A stretch of DNA of 64,000 bases from the NCBI RefSeq assembly GCF_021018745.1, contig NZ_CP063845.1:1364001-1428000 (forward strand), in the 5' to 3' direction. Within the stretch, counting starts at the first letter, position 1. Every line of letters begins with the position of its first letter. The position numbers and the translations under genes are program-made. The stretch comes from Gloeobacter morelensis MG652769. Lineage in GTDB: Bacteria > Cyanobacteriota > Cyanobacteriia > Gloeobacterales > Gloeobacteraceae. The notes beneath the pieces were generated by a model. It saw only the letters and a program-made list of their open reading frames with translations, did no database searches and was not told where the DNA came from. Positions 50,691 through 61,066 of the stretch are shown here, piece by piece.

Positions 50691-52361
50691 ATGCTCGCAT
50701 CCGACTGGCTGCCCCCCGACCCCGAAGAAGACACCATCCGCGTCTCTTCGCTGCACGCCCTTTCCTACTGCCCCCGGCTCTACTACTTCGAGGAAGTCGA
50801 AGGTCTGCGCGTGGCCGACGAAGCCGTCTATGCCGGCCGTCGCCTGCACGTCGAGCTCGAAAAATCCGACGAGGGCAGTTGGGAGGAGCTTTGGCTTGAA
50901 AACGAAAGCCTGGGACTGCGCGGGCGGATGGACGCGCTGCGCACCCGCTCCGGACAGGTGATCCCCTACGAGCACAAGCGGGGGCGCTGCTTCCGCCGCG
51001 AGGACGGTACCCCCGATACCTGGCCCAGCGACCGGCTGCAGCTGTTGGCTTACGCTTCGCTCATCGAAGCGGAGCGGGGAATCACCGTCGTTGAGGGCCG
51101 CGTGCGCTATCACGAAGACAACGTGACGGTGCGCGTGCCCGTGGACGACCAGGGCCGTCAGCAAGTCCGCGATGCCATCCGGCAAGCGCGGCAATTGCGC
51201 CGCTCGGCCGAGCGGCCACCGGTGACCGATAACGAACGGCTGTGCGCCCGGTGCTCGCTCGCACCGGTGTGTCTACCAGAGGAAGCGCGGCTGGTGTCCA
51301 AGACCGCCTGGGAGCCGATTCGGCTGTTTCCACCCGACGATGAGCGGCGGATTTTGCATGTGCTCGAATCGGGTACGCGGGTGGGCAAGGCTGGGGAGCA
51401 AATCAAAATCACCCATCGCGACGGCCGTACCGAGGTGGTGCCTGTCCGCCAGGTGAGTCAGGTGGTGCTGCACGGTTTTGCTCAGATTTCGACCCAGGCG
51501 CTGCGCTTTTGCGCGGCGCACGAAGTCGGCCTGCACTACGTGAGTGGCGGCGGGCGCTATCTGGGCAGCCTTGCCGCCGGAAGCGGCCCGGTCCAGCGCC
51601 GCATTCGCCAGTACCGGGCCTTGGTCGACTCGGAATTTTGCTTGAAACTGGCCCGCAAGTTGGTGCTGTGCCGGGGTGATATGCAGCGGCAGATCCTCAT
51701 GCGCTACAGCCGCAAAGAGGGCACAGAGCACGACGCATTGAAGCAGGCCATCCAGCAGATGAAAGCACTGCTGGCGATCGTCGAGCGGGCGGACAACCCG
51801 GCAACGCTGCTGGGGTTGGAGGGTAACCTTGCCGCTTTGTACTTTCAGGCGTTGCCGCTGACCCTAGTGGAAGGGTTGCCGCCCGAACTGCGGTTTTGCG
51901 GACGCAACCGCCGTCCGCCACGCGATCGGGTCAATGCGCTGTTGAGCTTTGGCTACGCGCTATTGCTCAAAGACGTGATGAACGGCATCCTCACCGTCGG
52001 CCTGGAGCCTGCCTTCGGCTTCTACCATCAGCCGCGCTCCTCCGCGCCGCCCCTGGCCCTCGATTTGATGGAAATTTTTCGGTGCCTGCTGGTGGATCTG
52101 CCGATTCTCAATTCGCTCAATCGCCAGCAGTGGGATGTTGCCGCCGATTTCACCATCGCCGGTGAGCAGGTGTGGCTCAGCGACAGCGGCCGTGAAAAAC
52201 TCATCGCTCTATACGAGCGGCGCAAGACCGAGCAGTGGAAGCATCCAGCCATCGGCTATTCCCTTTCCTACGCGCGGATCATCGAACTGGAAGTCCGGCT
52301 TCTAGAGAAGGAATGGATGGAAGGTGAGGCAGGGCTGTTTGCAAAATTGCGTTTGAGGTAA
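50691..52361 (+). CDS. cas4-cas1: Cas4-Cas1 fusion (CRISPR adaptation)
   Basis: 556 residues. The Cas4 part (1 to about 200) has C27 (LSYCPRLYY), D81 and E94/K96 of the RecB-type nuclease (RGRMDAL, PYEHKRG), the QLLAYA motif and the Fe-S cysteines C185, C188, C194. The Cas1 part carries E377 (LGLEGNLAALYF), H446 (GFYHQPRSS) and the following acidic residues in LALDLMEIFR. It trims and integrates prespacers with Cas2; the fusion is typical of I-MYXAN. I chose ATG 50691 with AAGAGGT upstream rather than GTG 50661. Confidence 0.93.
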   Translation: MLASDWLPPDPEEDTIRVSSLHALSYCPRLYYFEEVEGLRVADEAVYAGRRLHVELEKSDEGSWEELWLENESLGLRGRMDALRTRSGQVIPYEHKRGRCFRREDGTPDTWPSDRLQLLAYASLIEAERGITVVEGRVRYHEDNVTVRVPVDDQGRQQVRDAIRQARQLRRSAERPPVTDNERLCARCSLAPVCLPEEARLVSKTAWEPIRLFPPDDERRILHVLESGTRVGKAGEQIKITHRDGRTEVVPVRQVSQVVLHGFAQISTQALRFCAAHEVGLHYVSGGGRYLGSLAAGSGPVQRRIRQYRALVDSEFCLKLARKLVLCRGDMQRQILMRYSRKEGTEHDALKQAIQQMKALLAIVERADNPATLLGLEGNLAALYFQALPLTLVEGLPPELRFCGRNRRPPRDRVNALLSFGYALLLKDVMNGILTVGLEPAFGFYHQPRSSAPPLALDLMEIFRCLLVDLPILNSLNRQQWDVAADFTIAGEQVWLSDSGREKLIALYERRKTEQWKHPAIGYSLSYARIIELEVRLLEKEWMEGEAGLFAKLRLR

Positions 52362-52365
52362 TTTC

Positions 52366-52659
52366 ATGGCCGAGAGAAAAAACTGGTGGCTTATCAGCTA
52401 CGACATCCGCAGCCCAGCCCGCTGGCGCAAAGCCTACAAGTTGCTCAAAGGCAACGGTGAGCGCCTGCAGTACTCTGTATTCCGTTGCCGGTTGAACACC
52501 CGGGAGCTAGAGCGTCTACGGTGGGAACTTGCCCGCATACTCACCGAAGAGGACGACTTGCTGATTATCGGTCTGTGCAACCGTTGCGTAGAGAGGATCG
52601 TCGCCCGCAACCGCGCGGAGGCGTGGCCGATCGATGAAGATCCATTCCTCCTATGCTGA
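52366..52659 (+). CDS. cas2: CRISPR-associated protein Cas2
   Basis: 97 residues, ferredoxin-like fold. WWLISYDIRSPARWRKAYKL carries the conserved Asp (D13) after strand 1. The rest (LLKGNGERLQYSVFRCRLN, LLIIGLCNRCVERI) is typical. It bridges two Cas1 dimers in the integration complex. It starts 5 bp after cas4-cas1 and is the last cas gene before the leader. Confidence 0.95.
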   Translation: MAERKNWWLISYDIRSPARWRKAYKLLKGNGERLQYSVFRCRLNTRELERLRWELARILTEEDDLLIIGLCNRCVERIVARNRAEAWPIDEDPFLLC

Positions 52660-53002
52660 GCGTCCTAAGAACGGCCATCAGCGGTTCACGGATCTGGGCA
52701 TGTTCGTAAATTTGAAGCCCCCATTGACATCAAGTCCAGTCAGGAAGCGGCTTTTGGGTATTTCCTGGCTTAGACTAATGCCTGAAAATCGCCAGGAACC
52801 GCCGGAGACCCTTCTTTCCTCAGTAATGATCTTTGATTTCGTGGATAATGTGTCCTGGAGCGTGAAAGAAGCCTCCAACAAGACTTTCAGGCTCTATTAC
52901 CATCGCCCCACAGTCAAAAAAGGAGGTAACCAGCAAAATGCAGAGCCAATACTTGAAACAATGCTCCAGTACCCTTAACTGGCAAGGTTTTCAAGCTCCG
53001 CT
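52660..53002 (+). promoter_or_regulatory. CRISPR leader
   Basis: 343 bp between cas2 and the first repeat, on the same strand. An ORF reading through it (52634-52978) overlaps the end of cas2, has no family resemblance and is rejected. It should hold the array promoter and the integration signal next to repeat 1 at 53003. No sharp promoter was identified by eye. Confidence 0.7.
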
Positions 53003-56000
53003 GCGATCGAATCAGTGACTCCGGAAGGAGTTGAGCACAATTGCCTGTACCGTCGGATCCCCCTCTTCGCAGCGCGATCGAATCAGTGACTCCGGAAGGA
53101 GTTGAGCACTAGAGAAAAAGAAACCAAGGAGAGAACAAGATGAACGCGATCGAATCAGTGACTCCGGAAGGAGTTGAGCACCACCCAATTTACCACAGCG
53201 TAAAAGGAACCTGTACCTGCGATCGAATCAGTGACTCCGGAAGGAGTTGAGCACATAGGGTCTACAGTCAGTGTTCTTATCTGCTTATCGAGCGATCGAA
53301 TCAGTGACTCCGGAAGGAGTTGAGCACCCGCTCTACCAGGTTCATTTTTGCTAGTTCTCTTGGCGATCGAATCAGTGACTCCGGAAGGAGTTGAGCACTT
53401 GATGGCCGTGCGGTCGAGCCCGGAGCGGTCGGAGCGATCGAATCAGTGACTCCGGAAGGAGTTGAGCACATGAAATTGAACTTGAGTGGCCACGAGAACA
53501 AAGGGGCGATCGAATCAGTGACTCCGGAAGGAGTTGAGCACCGCCTAGTCGCTCTAGGTAACGGCCACCTTGCTTGCGATCGAATCAGTGACTCCGGAAG
53601 GAGTTGAGCACAACTGCCGGATTGGCTTACCGCAGCCCGGGCAGTCGAGGCGATCGAATCAGTGACTCCGGAAGGAGTTGAGCACAGACGCAAGCCCCCG
53701 CCCACTGGCGCTGAAAAGCCTGCGATCGAATCAGTGACTCCGGAAGGAGTTGAGCACGTCCAATGCTCCGCAGACTCCGATTGTGAAGCCATATGCGATC
53801 GAATCAGTGACTCCGGAAGGAGTTGAGCACAGACGCAAGCCCCCGCCCACTGGCGCTGAAAAGCCGCGATCGAATCAGTGACTCCGGAAGGAGTTGAGCA
53901 CCCTGCCTGTGGGGCGCCACCCTCTCCGGGGCATAGCGGCGATCGAATCAGTGACTCCGGAAGGAGTTGAGCACTAGAGCAAGCAAGGAGAGCGAGATGA
54001 AAGACCTGAGTGCGATCGAATCAGTGACTCCGGAAGGAGTTGAGCACTCGATGGGCCATAGCAGTGAGTACGTTCCTTTGCGCGATCGAATCAGTGACTC
54101 CGGAAGGAGTTGAGCACTCGGTACGGAAATTGCTGTCACCGAGGCCCCGGTGGCGATCGAATCAGTGACTCCGGAAGGAGTTGAGCACTAGTGGTCGATC
54201 ACCGCTTGGACTGCCTGGGCGGTCCGCGATCGAATCAGTGACTCCGGAAGGAGTTGAGCACCCTGCCTGGTCGGGGCCAATCTGGCCGAAGCCGAGCGAT
54301 CGAATCAGTGACTCCGGAAGGAGTTGAGCACCCAACCTGGCTGGGGCCTGCCTGGCCGGGGCCAATCTGGCGATCGAATCAGTGACTCCGGAAGGAGTTG
54401 AGCACCGCCGTCTTTTGAGTCTTGCCCGGAGTCTCTTTCCTGGCGATCGAATCAGTGACTCCGGAAGGAGTTGAGCACCGGTTATTTTCTACCGTCCAAA
54501 GAAATCTAGGATGCGATCGAATCAGTGACTCCGGAAGGAGTTGAGCACTATACGTCATCGAAAGAGTCCTTTCTTTCGTCGCTTGCGATCGAATCAGTGA
54601 CTCCGGAAGGAGTTGAGCACCGACAGCAAACAATGCCGCCGCTATCACCAACACTAGCGATCGAATCAGTGACTCCGGAAGGAGTTGAGCACGAGTCTGG
54701 CACGACGCCTGGCTGAAGCCAGGATTGCGATCGAATCAGTGACTCCGGAAGGAGTTGAGCACATTCCTCTGCCGGTTCTCCTAGCTCCAGCAAGATGCGA
54801 TCGAATCAGTGACTCCGGAAGGAGTTGAGCACTCCTGCAGCGGAGATTTTGTTACGCCGGAATCCCCACGCGATCGAATCAGTGACTCCGGAAGGAGTTG
54901 AGCACAGAAGGCAAATTTCTGGCCAAGCTCGCCATCCTTCAGCGATCGAATCAGTGACTCCGGAAGGAGTTGAGCACGAAGGCGGCTATCGACATCAAAG
55001 AGCGCAATACGGGACGCGATCGAATCAGTGACTCCGGAAGGAGTTGAGCACCTATCGACAAACGCAACATCCGCACCAGCGCGACCACGCGATCGAATCA
55101 GTGACTCCGGAAGGAGTTGAGCACAGGCGCTCCTCGAAGTTATCCGGCACCAAGATACTGGGCGATCGAATCAGTGACTCCGGAAGGAGTTGAGCACTCT
55201 TATGAATCCTCCTCCATCCCTCCGGTAAGTATGCGATCGAATCAGTGACTCCGGAAGGAGTTGAGCACCCAATAATTGGCACGAACGTCAACTTATATTC
55301 AGTCAGCGATCGAATCAGTGACTCCGGAAGGAGTTGAGCACACCTCGTGCTCCCGGCGGGTGCCGAGAAACTCCCCGGCGATCGAATCAGTGACTCCGGA
55401 AGGAGTTGAGCACGCATCTGCGGAGCTCCTTGATCACTCGAACAACCATGCGATCGAATCAGTGACTCCGGAAGGAGTTGAGCACTATACGTCATCGAAA
55501 GAGTCCTTTCTTTCGTCGCTTGCGATCGAATCAGTGACTCCGGAAGGAGTTGAGCACCGACAGCAAACAATGCCGCCGCTATCACCAACACTAGCGATCG
55601 AATCAGTGACTCCGGAAGGAGTTGAGCACGAGTCTGGCACGACGCCTGGCTGAAGCCAGGATTGCGATCGAATCAGTGACTCCGGAAGGAGTTGAGCACA
55701 TTCCTCTGCCGGTTCTCCTAGCTCCAGCAAGATGCGATCGAATCAGTGACTCCGGAAGGAGTTGAGCACTCCTGCAGCGGAGATTTTGTTACGCCGGAAT
55801 CCCCACGCGATCGAATCAGTGACTCCGGAAGGAGTTGAGCACAGAAGGCAAATTTCTGGCCAAGCTCGCCATCCTTCAGCGATCGAATCAGTGACTCCGG
55901 AAGGAGTTGAGCACGAAGGCGGCTATCGACATCAAAGAGCGCAATACGGGACGCGATCGAATCAGTGACTCCGGAAGGAGTTGAGCACCTATCGACAAAC

Positions 56001-57647
56001 GCAACATCCGCACCAGCGCGACCACGCGATCGAATCAGTGACTCCGGAAGGAGTTGAGCACAGGCGCTCCTCGAAGTTATCCGGCACCAAGATACTGGGC
56101 GATCGAATCAGTGACTCCGGAAGGAGTTGAGCACTCTTATGAATCCTCCTCCATCCCTCCGGTAAGTATGCGATCGAATCAGTGACTCCGGAAGGAGTTG
56201 AGCACCCAATAATTGGCACGAACGTCAACTTATATTCAGTCAGCGATCGAATCAGTGACTCCGGAAGGAGTTGAGCACACCTCGTGCTCCCGGCGGGTGC
56301 CGAGAAACTCCCCGGCGATCGAATCAGTGACTCCGGAAGGAGTTGAGCACATCACGTTAAAAGAAAGAATCGAGCTTGTTGCCTTGGCGCGATCGAATCA
56401 GTGACTCCGGAAGGAGTTGAGCACTTGTCTTTTATTTTTCCTAGCCTGCCCTCTCCCCCGCGATCGAATCAGTGACTCCGGAAGGAGTTGAGCACATGAT
56501 TTGCATGTGCGGCTCCTGTATCAAAACACGGCGATCGAATCAGTGACTCCGGAAGGAGTTGAGCACGTGATCTGTTGCAGGCTCAAACTCACTGTAAGGC
56601 GGCGATCGAATCAGTGACTCCGGAAGGAGTTGAGCACGTGCTGCTGACGGTGTGCGTCGTTGCCCCTGCATTTGCGATCGAATCAGTGACTCCGGAAGGA
56701 GTTGAGCACTTCGAACAAGTACTTCTCTACCTTTAGGCGAAGTTGTGCGATCGAATCAGTGACTCCGGAAGGAGTTGAGCACACAATCAGAATGTGAACT
56801 GGGGCACCAGCAGTAATGCGATCGAATCAGTGACTCCGGAAGGAGTTGAGCACGAGCGACTGGTAAGCTACTACAGAGCAGCGGTATTTGCGATCGAATC
56901 AGTGACTCCGGAAGGAGTTGAGCACTAGGGTTGCTCATTGTTGATGCTCTTGGAGTGCCAGCGATCGAATCAGTGACTCCGGAAGGAGTTGAGCACGAGA
57001 CTGCTGTAGCCTACGACCAACCGGGTGAGCGGCGATCGAATCAGTGACTCCGGAAGGAGTTGAGCACACTACTTGGTCAAGCATGGTAAGGCGGCATTCG
57101 ACAAGCGATCGAATCAGTGACTCCGGAAGGAGTTGAGCACTGTACGTGGATGGGCGCACGGCCCAAAATTATCAGGGCGATCGAATCAGTGACTCCGGAA
57201 GGAGTTGAGCACTCCACGGAGCTATCCCCGGGAATGGCAAACACCGGCGATCGAATCAGTGACTCCGGAAGGAGTTGAGCACAGCCAGTCCAAGGGAGGA
57301 GATAATAACAGTTTCTTTTGTGCGATCGAATCAGTGACTCCGGAAGGAGTTGAGCACATTTTTTGCAATCGCTGCTCTGGCGCGGGTTTGACGATTGCGA
57401 TCGAATCAGTGACTCCGGAAGGAGTTGAGCACTGGGTGATTCGTATCCTTGTGCCTGATTACTGAGTGCGATCGAATCAGTGACTCCGGAAGGAGTTGAG
57501 CACATTACCTGCTCGCCAAAGCGATAACTCAGGCCGCTCAGCGATCGAATCAGTGACTCCGGAAGGAGTTGAGCACTACCGGACGAACGCTTCCTCCGCT
57601 TTGGCACTCAGGCGATCGAATCAGTGACTCCGGAAGGAGTTGAGCAC
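53003..57647 (+). CRISPR. CRISPR array, 65 repeats of 36 nt and 64 spacers
   Basis: The repeat is GCGATCGAATCAGTGACT followed by CCGGAAGGAGTTGAGCAC; all 65 copies look identical, including the last. The stem ACTCC-GGAA-GGAGT is followed by the likely 8-nt handle TTGAGCAC. Spacers are 33-38 nt. Spacers 22-33 are repeated exactly as spacers 35-46, offset 937 bp. Spacers 10 (53686) and 12 (53831) are the same apart from a terminal base. The array follows cas2 and a leader on the plus strand. Since the repeat is 36 nt, long ORFs run through parts of it on both strands; these are not genes. Confidence 0.98.
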
Positions 57648-57944
57648 ATCCTACTTAATTGCTCAGGGTAAGCGCGTCTAACTCTCTATTGATAAAATGC
57701 GTTTAGCGTGGGCTTCCCGCTGGAGCGAAGACACAGGCTGCCATTGATAGGCTCAATGAACGGCAGCCTACCGACTTGGGCTTGACAATTCACCTCCCAT
57801 CACCGTGCAAAAAGAAGCCAGGATGCCTGCTCGGCAGAAATTTCACGCTCTTTTCGTTTTGTCAAGCCTTGTTAAGATGCGCTTGCCCTGAGGTTAACAC
57901 AAACCCGCCAGGATCCTTGGCATCCCGGCATGTTCGCCACTGGA
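57648..57944. other. Region downstream of the array, no gene seen
   Basis: About 300 bp. It contains an imperfect hairpin at 57735-57769: AGGCTGCC and GGCAGCCT as outer arms, with ATTGA and TCAAT inside and TAGGC as the loop. It may terminate the array transcript or be a remnant of a mobile element. The ORF 57776-57988 has no recognisable content and runs into the nuclease gene on the other strand. Confidence 0.5.
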
Positions 57945-58838
57945 TTACTGCTCGCTTAGCCACTGACGCAGTGACTCCGGGCCGCTAAAATCCAGCAACG
58001 CTTCGCCCAGCTGCTCCAACTGATCAACCGACAACCCTTCAACTTGCTCGCGGAGAGGCGTTTCCAGCGGGCCGATCCGTCGCACCAGCTGACGGAGCAC
58101 AATATTGCGGGCCTCCTGCGCTCGGCCTTCCTCGCGGCCTTCCTCGCGGCCTTCCTCGCGGCCTTCCTCGCGACCGCGCTGTTCGCCCTCGCGCAAAATG
58201 CGTTGGTAAATCACAGACTCACGCATCAGTTCCTCCCGCAGCAGCGCATCGATGATTGCTTCCGAGAAGCGTAGACCCGCCAGAATCTTTGCATACCCCA
58301 GCGTATTCGCCCGCAACCCCGGTTCTTCACTACCGATGCGCTCTGCAACCCGCTCCAGAAGTGCTTCGGCTGAATCTGTCCGGGCAAGGGCGGCCAGCGG
58401 CAGCAACGCCGGGCGCTGCAATAGCGGCCCCGGATCTTCTTCCCACAGGCGCACCACCCGGTAGCGATGTACCATCCGACCGGTACGGTACTCCTGCTCG
58501 ATCGTCGTGTTCACTGGAGGTCGCTTCAAAAGAACGATAAACTGCTCGACCTCGCGCAACGGCTGCCGGTACAGCCGCATCAGGCGGATATAGTAGTCGG
58601 CCATGCGCAACGGCAGGGGCGGATCGGAGGTGTACTCGGTTTGAAACTCAATATGGACGACGGTGCCGGGTGTGTCCAGGAAAATGACCGAATCGGCGCG
58701 GATCGGGTCAAGGCCCAGTTCTGTGGGCAGGACAGTGGTCTGGCGGAGGGTACGGCCTAAAAGCCAGGAGGCAAAAGCGATCGGATCTTGCCGGGCAAGT
58801 TCTTTGCAGGCATCGTCGTAGGCCATGGTCTTAATCAT
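57945..58838 (-). CDS. Rpn/PD-(D/E)XK transposase-like nuclease family protein
   Basis: 297 residues from ATG 58838 (a second ATG at 58826 is equally possible). The N-terminal part (YDDACKELARQDPIAFASWLLG, in parts; ADSVIFLDTPGTVVHIEFQTEY) is the Rpn/COG5464-type nuclease core, with the D of DSVIF and the ExQ of HIEFQTEY. A coiled region holds GREEGREEGREEGREEGR, coded by four perfect 12-bp repeats at 58124-58171 that can expand or contract without breaking the frame. The tail resembles DUF4351. The role is unknown; such proteins are common in cyanobacterial accessory regions. Confidence 0.82.
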   Translation of the reverse strand: MIKTMAYDDACKELARQDPIAFASWLLGRTLRQTTVLPTELGLDPIRADSVIFLDTPGTVVHIEFQTEYTSDPPLPLRMADYYIRLMRLYRQPLREVEQFIVLLKRPPVNTTIEQEYRTGRMVHRYRVVRLWEEDPGPLLQRPALLPLAALARTDSAEALLERVAERIGSEEPGLRANTLGYAKILAGLRFSEAIIDALLREELMRESVIYQRILREGEQRGREEGREEGREEGREEGRAQEARNIVLRQLVRRIGPLETPLREQVEGLSVDQLEQLGEALLDFSGPESLRQWLSEQ

Positions 58839-58940
58839 GGGACACCCGGTGTCGGAACTGAAGCTATTGCTCCAATCGGGTGCAGGTAATCCCGTCGGAA
58901 GAACCAACGATTGGAACCGGTGCGGGTAGCTACAGGCAAG

Positions 58941-59285
58941 CTACATCCCGCGTTGCCGTTTTTGCTGTTCTCGTGCGATTTCTCCGGCAAGCGCACCGGT
59001 ACTCGGCTCCGGCATCACCTGCGCCCAGGGGCGTATGACGGTCGAGGCGAAAACCTGACCCGAAGCGGTATAAGGCTCCTTCGTAATAAAGCGCTCCGCC
59101 CCGAGCGCATCGGCCGCGTCGATCACCAGGATCATCACCTCGGGCTGGCCCTGGGCATCGATGGTCGGCCCGCCAAAGACAATCATTTCCCGGTGATCAC
59201 GGATGTACTCAAGGTGCCGCAACCGCAGCGCCATCCGGGCGGGATCGCTGTCTTTGCGCAGGGTGCAGAGGATTGCAAAGCGCAT
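58941..59285 (-). CDS. YciI-like protein
   Basis: 114 residues. MRFAILCTLRKDSDPARMAL, RLRHLEYIRDHREMIVFGGP and AERFITKEPYTASGQVF are typical of the YciI/YCII family (dimeric alpha-beta barrel). Function unknown; some members have lyase- or dehalogenase-like activity, with the His-Asp pair conserved. It lies 19 bp downstream of the DJ-1/propeller fusion gene and may be in its operon. Confidence 0.87.
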   Translation of the reverse strand: MRFAILCTLRKDSDPARMALRLRHLEYIRDHREMIVFGGPTIDAQGQPEVMILVIDAADALGAERFITKEPYTASGQVFASTVIRPWAQVMPEPSTGALAGEIAREQQKRQRGM

Positions 59286-59304
59286 TGATGTTCTCCCTGG
59301 CTAG

Positions 59305-60885
59305 TTATGGCCGCCGGTACCCTGCAATCCCAACATCGAGGCGCACAATGCGGCCCGGCTGGACGGCATCCGCACTCAAAAAGCTGACCCCGCCGTTGGT
59401 AGTCACGTAGAGCGATCGGTGATCTGCGGCTGTGCGTCCAAAAGCTACAGCCGTGCTGCCGGTGAGCCCCTGTTCTGCCTCGGCTACGACGCTCACCCGC
59501 CTGTCGGGGCTGATCCGCACCACGCTGCTGTAGATGTGGGTGGTGCCGAAGATATTGCCCTCGATATCGAAGGCAAAATCGTCGAGGTTGAGGTTGGTCA
59601 TAAACACCTCCAGCTCCCCCGGCGAATAGTCAACACCCAGCGGGACGCGCAGCAGCATCTGCTGCTGCGTACTGGACACGTAGAGAGTGTCGTCGTGAAT
59701 TTTGAGTCCGTTCGCCCCCGGAAACATCGGCACCGGATGGAAGGGATCTTTTGCGTGGGCCAACCGCTCGTGGCTAAGCCAGAGCGCCGCCGTCCGAGCC
59801 GCCAGATCCACCTCCCAAATGGCACTTTTGTAGGAATCGGCAATCAGATACCGCTCACCCACCAGATGGGTCAGTCCGTTCAGAAAGACCGCTTCTTGCA
59901 TCTCAATCCAGCACTCGACTGTGCCATCTAGACCGACCCGGTAGAGCATCTGGGTCTTACCCGCAGAACCGGCTACGAGCAAGCTGCCGTCCGCAGCAAA
60001 ACCGATGCCTGCGGCGTTGCCGTCCAACCGGGCAAGTTGCGCGATGCCTCCCTGCGGTGAGACCCGGAAGAGGCGGCCGTCATCGTAACTGGTCACGAAC
60101 AGATCCCCACCCTCGCCAATGGCAATGTTTTCCAAGAATGTGGGCACAGGGAAAGTAGCGATCTCCTGCGCTGCTGCTCTCTGGCGGGGCACCGCCGCAA
60201 ACGCGGGTTGCAGCGCTTTGTCGAGGGCGGCGACGATCGCCCGGGCGATGCTGGTGCTGGAATTGGGGTTCTGGCCGGTGATGAACTGTCCGTCGCGCTC
60301 GATGTGATCGGCTTTGTTTTCGCGGGCAATGAAATGCGCCCCCAACGCGCGCAACCGGTCTTCGAGGATGAAGGGCACTTGCTTGTCGAGTTCGGCCGCC
60401 ACTTCCTCAGAAGCGGTGTAAGAAGTCAAGGCCACTCCCGCGACCAGGGGCGTGCCGTCGGGACGTCTGGCACCCACCCACCCGGCCGGGCCGTGGCAGA
60501 TGGCGGCAATGATCTTGCCCGCCTGATAAAATTCGGTGAGCAGACGGGCGAGATCCGGGTTGTCGGGCAGGTCGAACATGGGACCATGCCCGCCCGGCAG
60601 GAAGATAGCGTCGAAATCCGCCGAGGCCATACCCGCCAGCGGCAGGGTCGCCCGCGAGGCTTCGATCGCCGCTTGCCACTGCTGTTGCTGCTCAGGAGTC
60701 GGATTGCTGCGCGGGTCGACGGGCATCGCTCCGCCCCTGGGGCTTGCCACCGTGATCCCGATTTTGCGGGCGAGCATTTCCATGTAGGGGACCGCGAACT
60801 CCTCAAGCCAGACCCCTGTCGGTCGGGGGTCCGGCCCTTCGAAGCGATCGTGGCTGCTGGTGACTATCAAGATGGTTTTCATCAT
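59305..60885 (-). CDS. DJ-1/PfpI domain fused to SMP-30/gluconolactonase-like beta-propeller
   Basis: 526 residues. Residues about 1-230 are a DJ-1/PfpI (Hsp31-like) domain with the nucleophile in AAICHGPAGW and FLPGGHGPMFDL. Residues about 240-526 form an SMP-30-like propeller (FLENIAIGEGGDLFVTSYDD, NGLTHLVGERYLIADSYKSA, ANGLKIHDDTLYVSST). DJ-1-type proteins act on reactive aldehydes or as chaperones, and SMP-30 propellers are metal-dependent lactonases, so a two-step detoxification is conceivable. ATG 60885 (or 60882) is chosen because the domain starts with KTILIVTSSHD; the longer frame overlaps the AraC gene. Confidence 0.85.
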   Translation of the reverse strand: MMKTILIVTSSHDRFEGPDPRPTGVWLEEFAVPYMEMLARKIGITVASPRGGAMPVDPRSNPTPEQQQQWQAAIEASRATLPLAGMASADFDAIFLPGGHGPMFDLPDNPDLARLLTEFYQAGKIIAAICHGPAGWVGARRPDGTPLVAGVALTSYTASEEVAAELDKQVPFILEDRLRALGAHFIARENKADHIERDGQFITGQNPNSSTSIARAIVAALDKALQPAFAAVPRQRAAAQEIATFPVPTFLENIAIGEGGDLFVTSYDDGRLFRVSPQGGIAQLARLDGNAAGIGFAADGSLLVAGSAGKTQMLYRVGLDGTVECWIEMQEAVFLNGLTHLVGERYLIADSYKSAIWEVDLAARTAALWLSHERLAHAKDPFHPVPMFPGANGLKIHDDTLYVSSTQQQMLLRVPLGVDYSPGELEVFMTNLNLDDFAFDIEGNIFGTTHIYSSVVRISPDRRVSVVAEAEQGLTGSTAVAFGRTAADHRSLYVTTNGGVSFLSADAVQPGRIVRLDVGIAGYRRP

Positions 60886-61066
60886 TTTTCGGTCTTTTTG
60901 TCGGCAATACCCGGCTATGGAGATAGAAACACGCCGGTGAGATCCACAGTATCCAGGGGGGGTTACCGCCGTCTTGCACGATCGTCCGCCTACAGCAGGT
61001 ACCGCGCTTTTTCTGCAAAGCTGGGGGGCGCTGTAGAATCGATGCGTCCCGGCAAGAATAGCATCG

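Noticed and set aside
52634-52978. 114-codon ORF after cas2
   Set aside because: It overlaps the end of cas2 and lies in the leader; no family resemblance and no reason to think it is translated.
54525-57465. Repeated ORFs with AIESVTPEGVEH or AQLLPESLIRS units
   Set aside because: They are translations of the 36-nt CRISPR repeat, whose length is a multiple of three, not a repeat protein.
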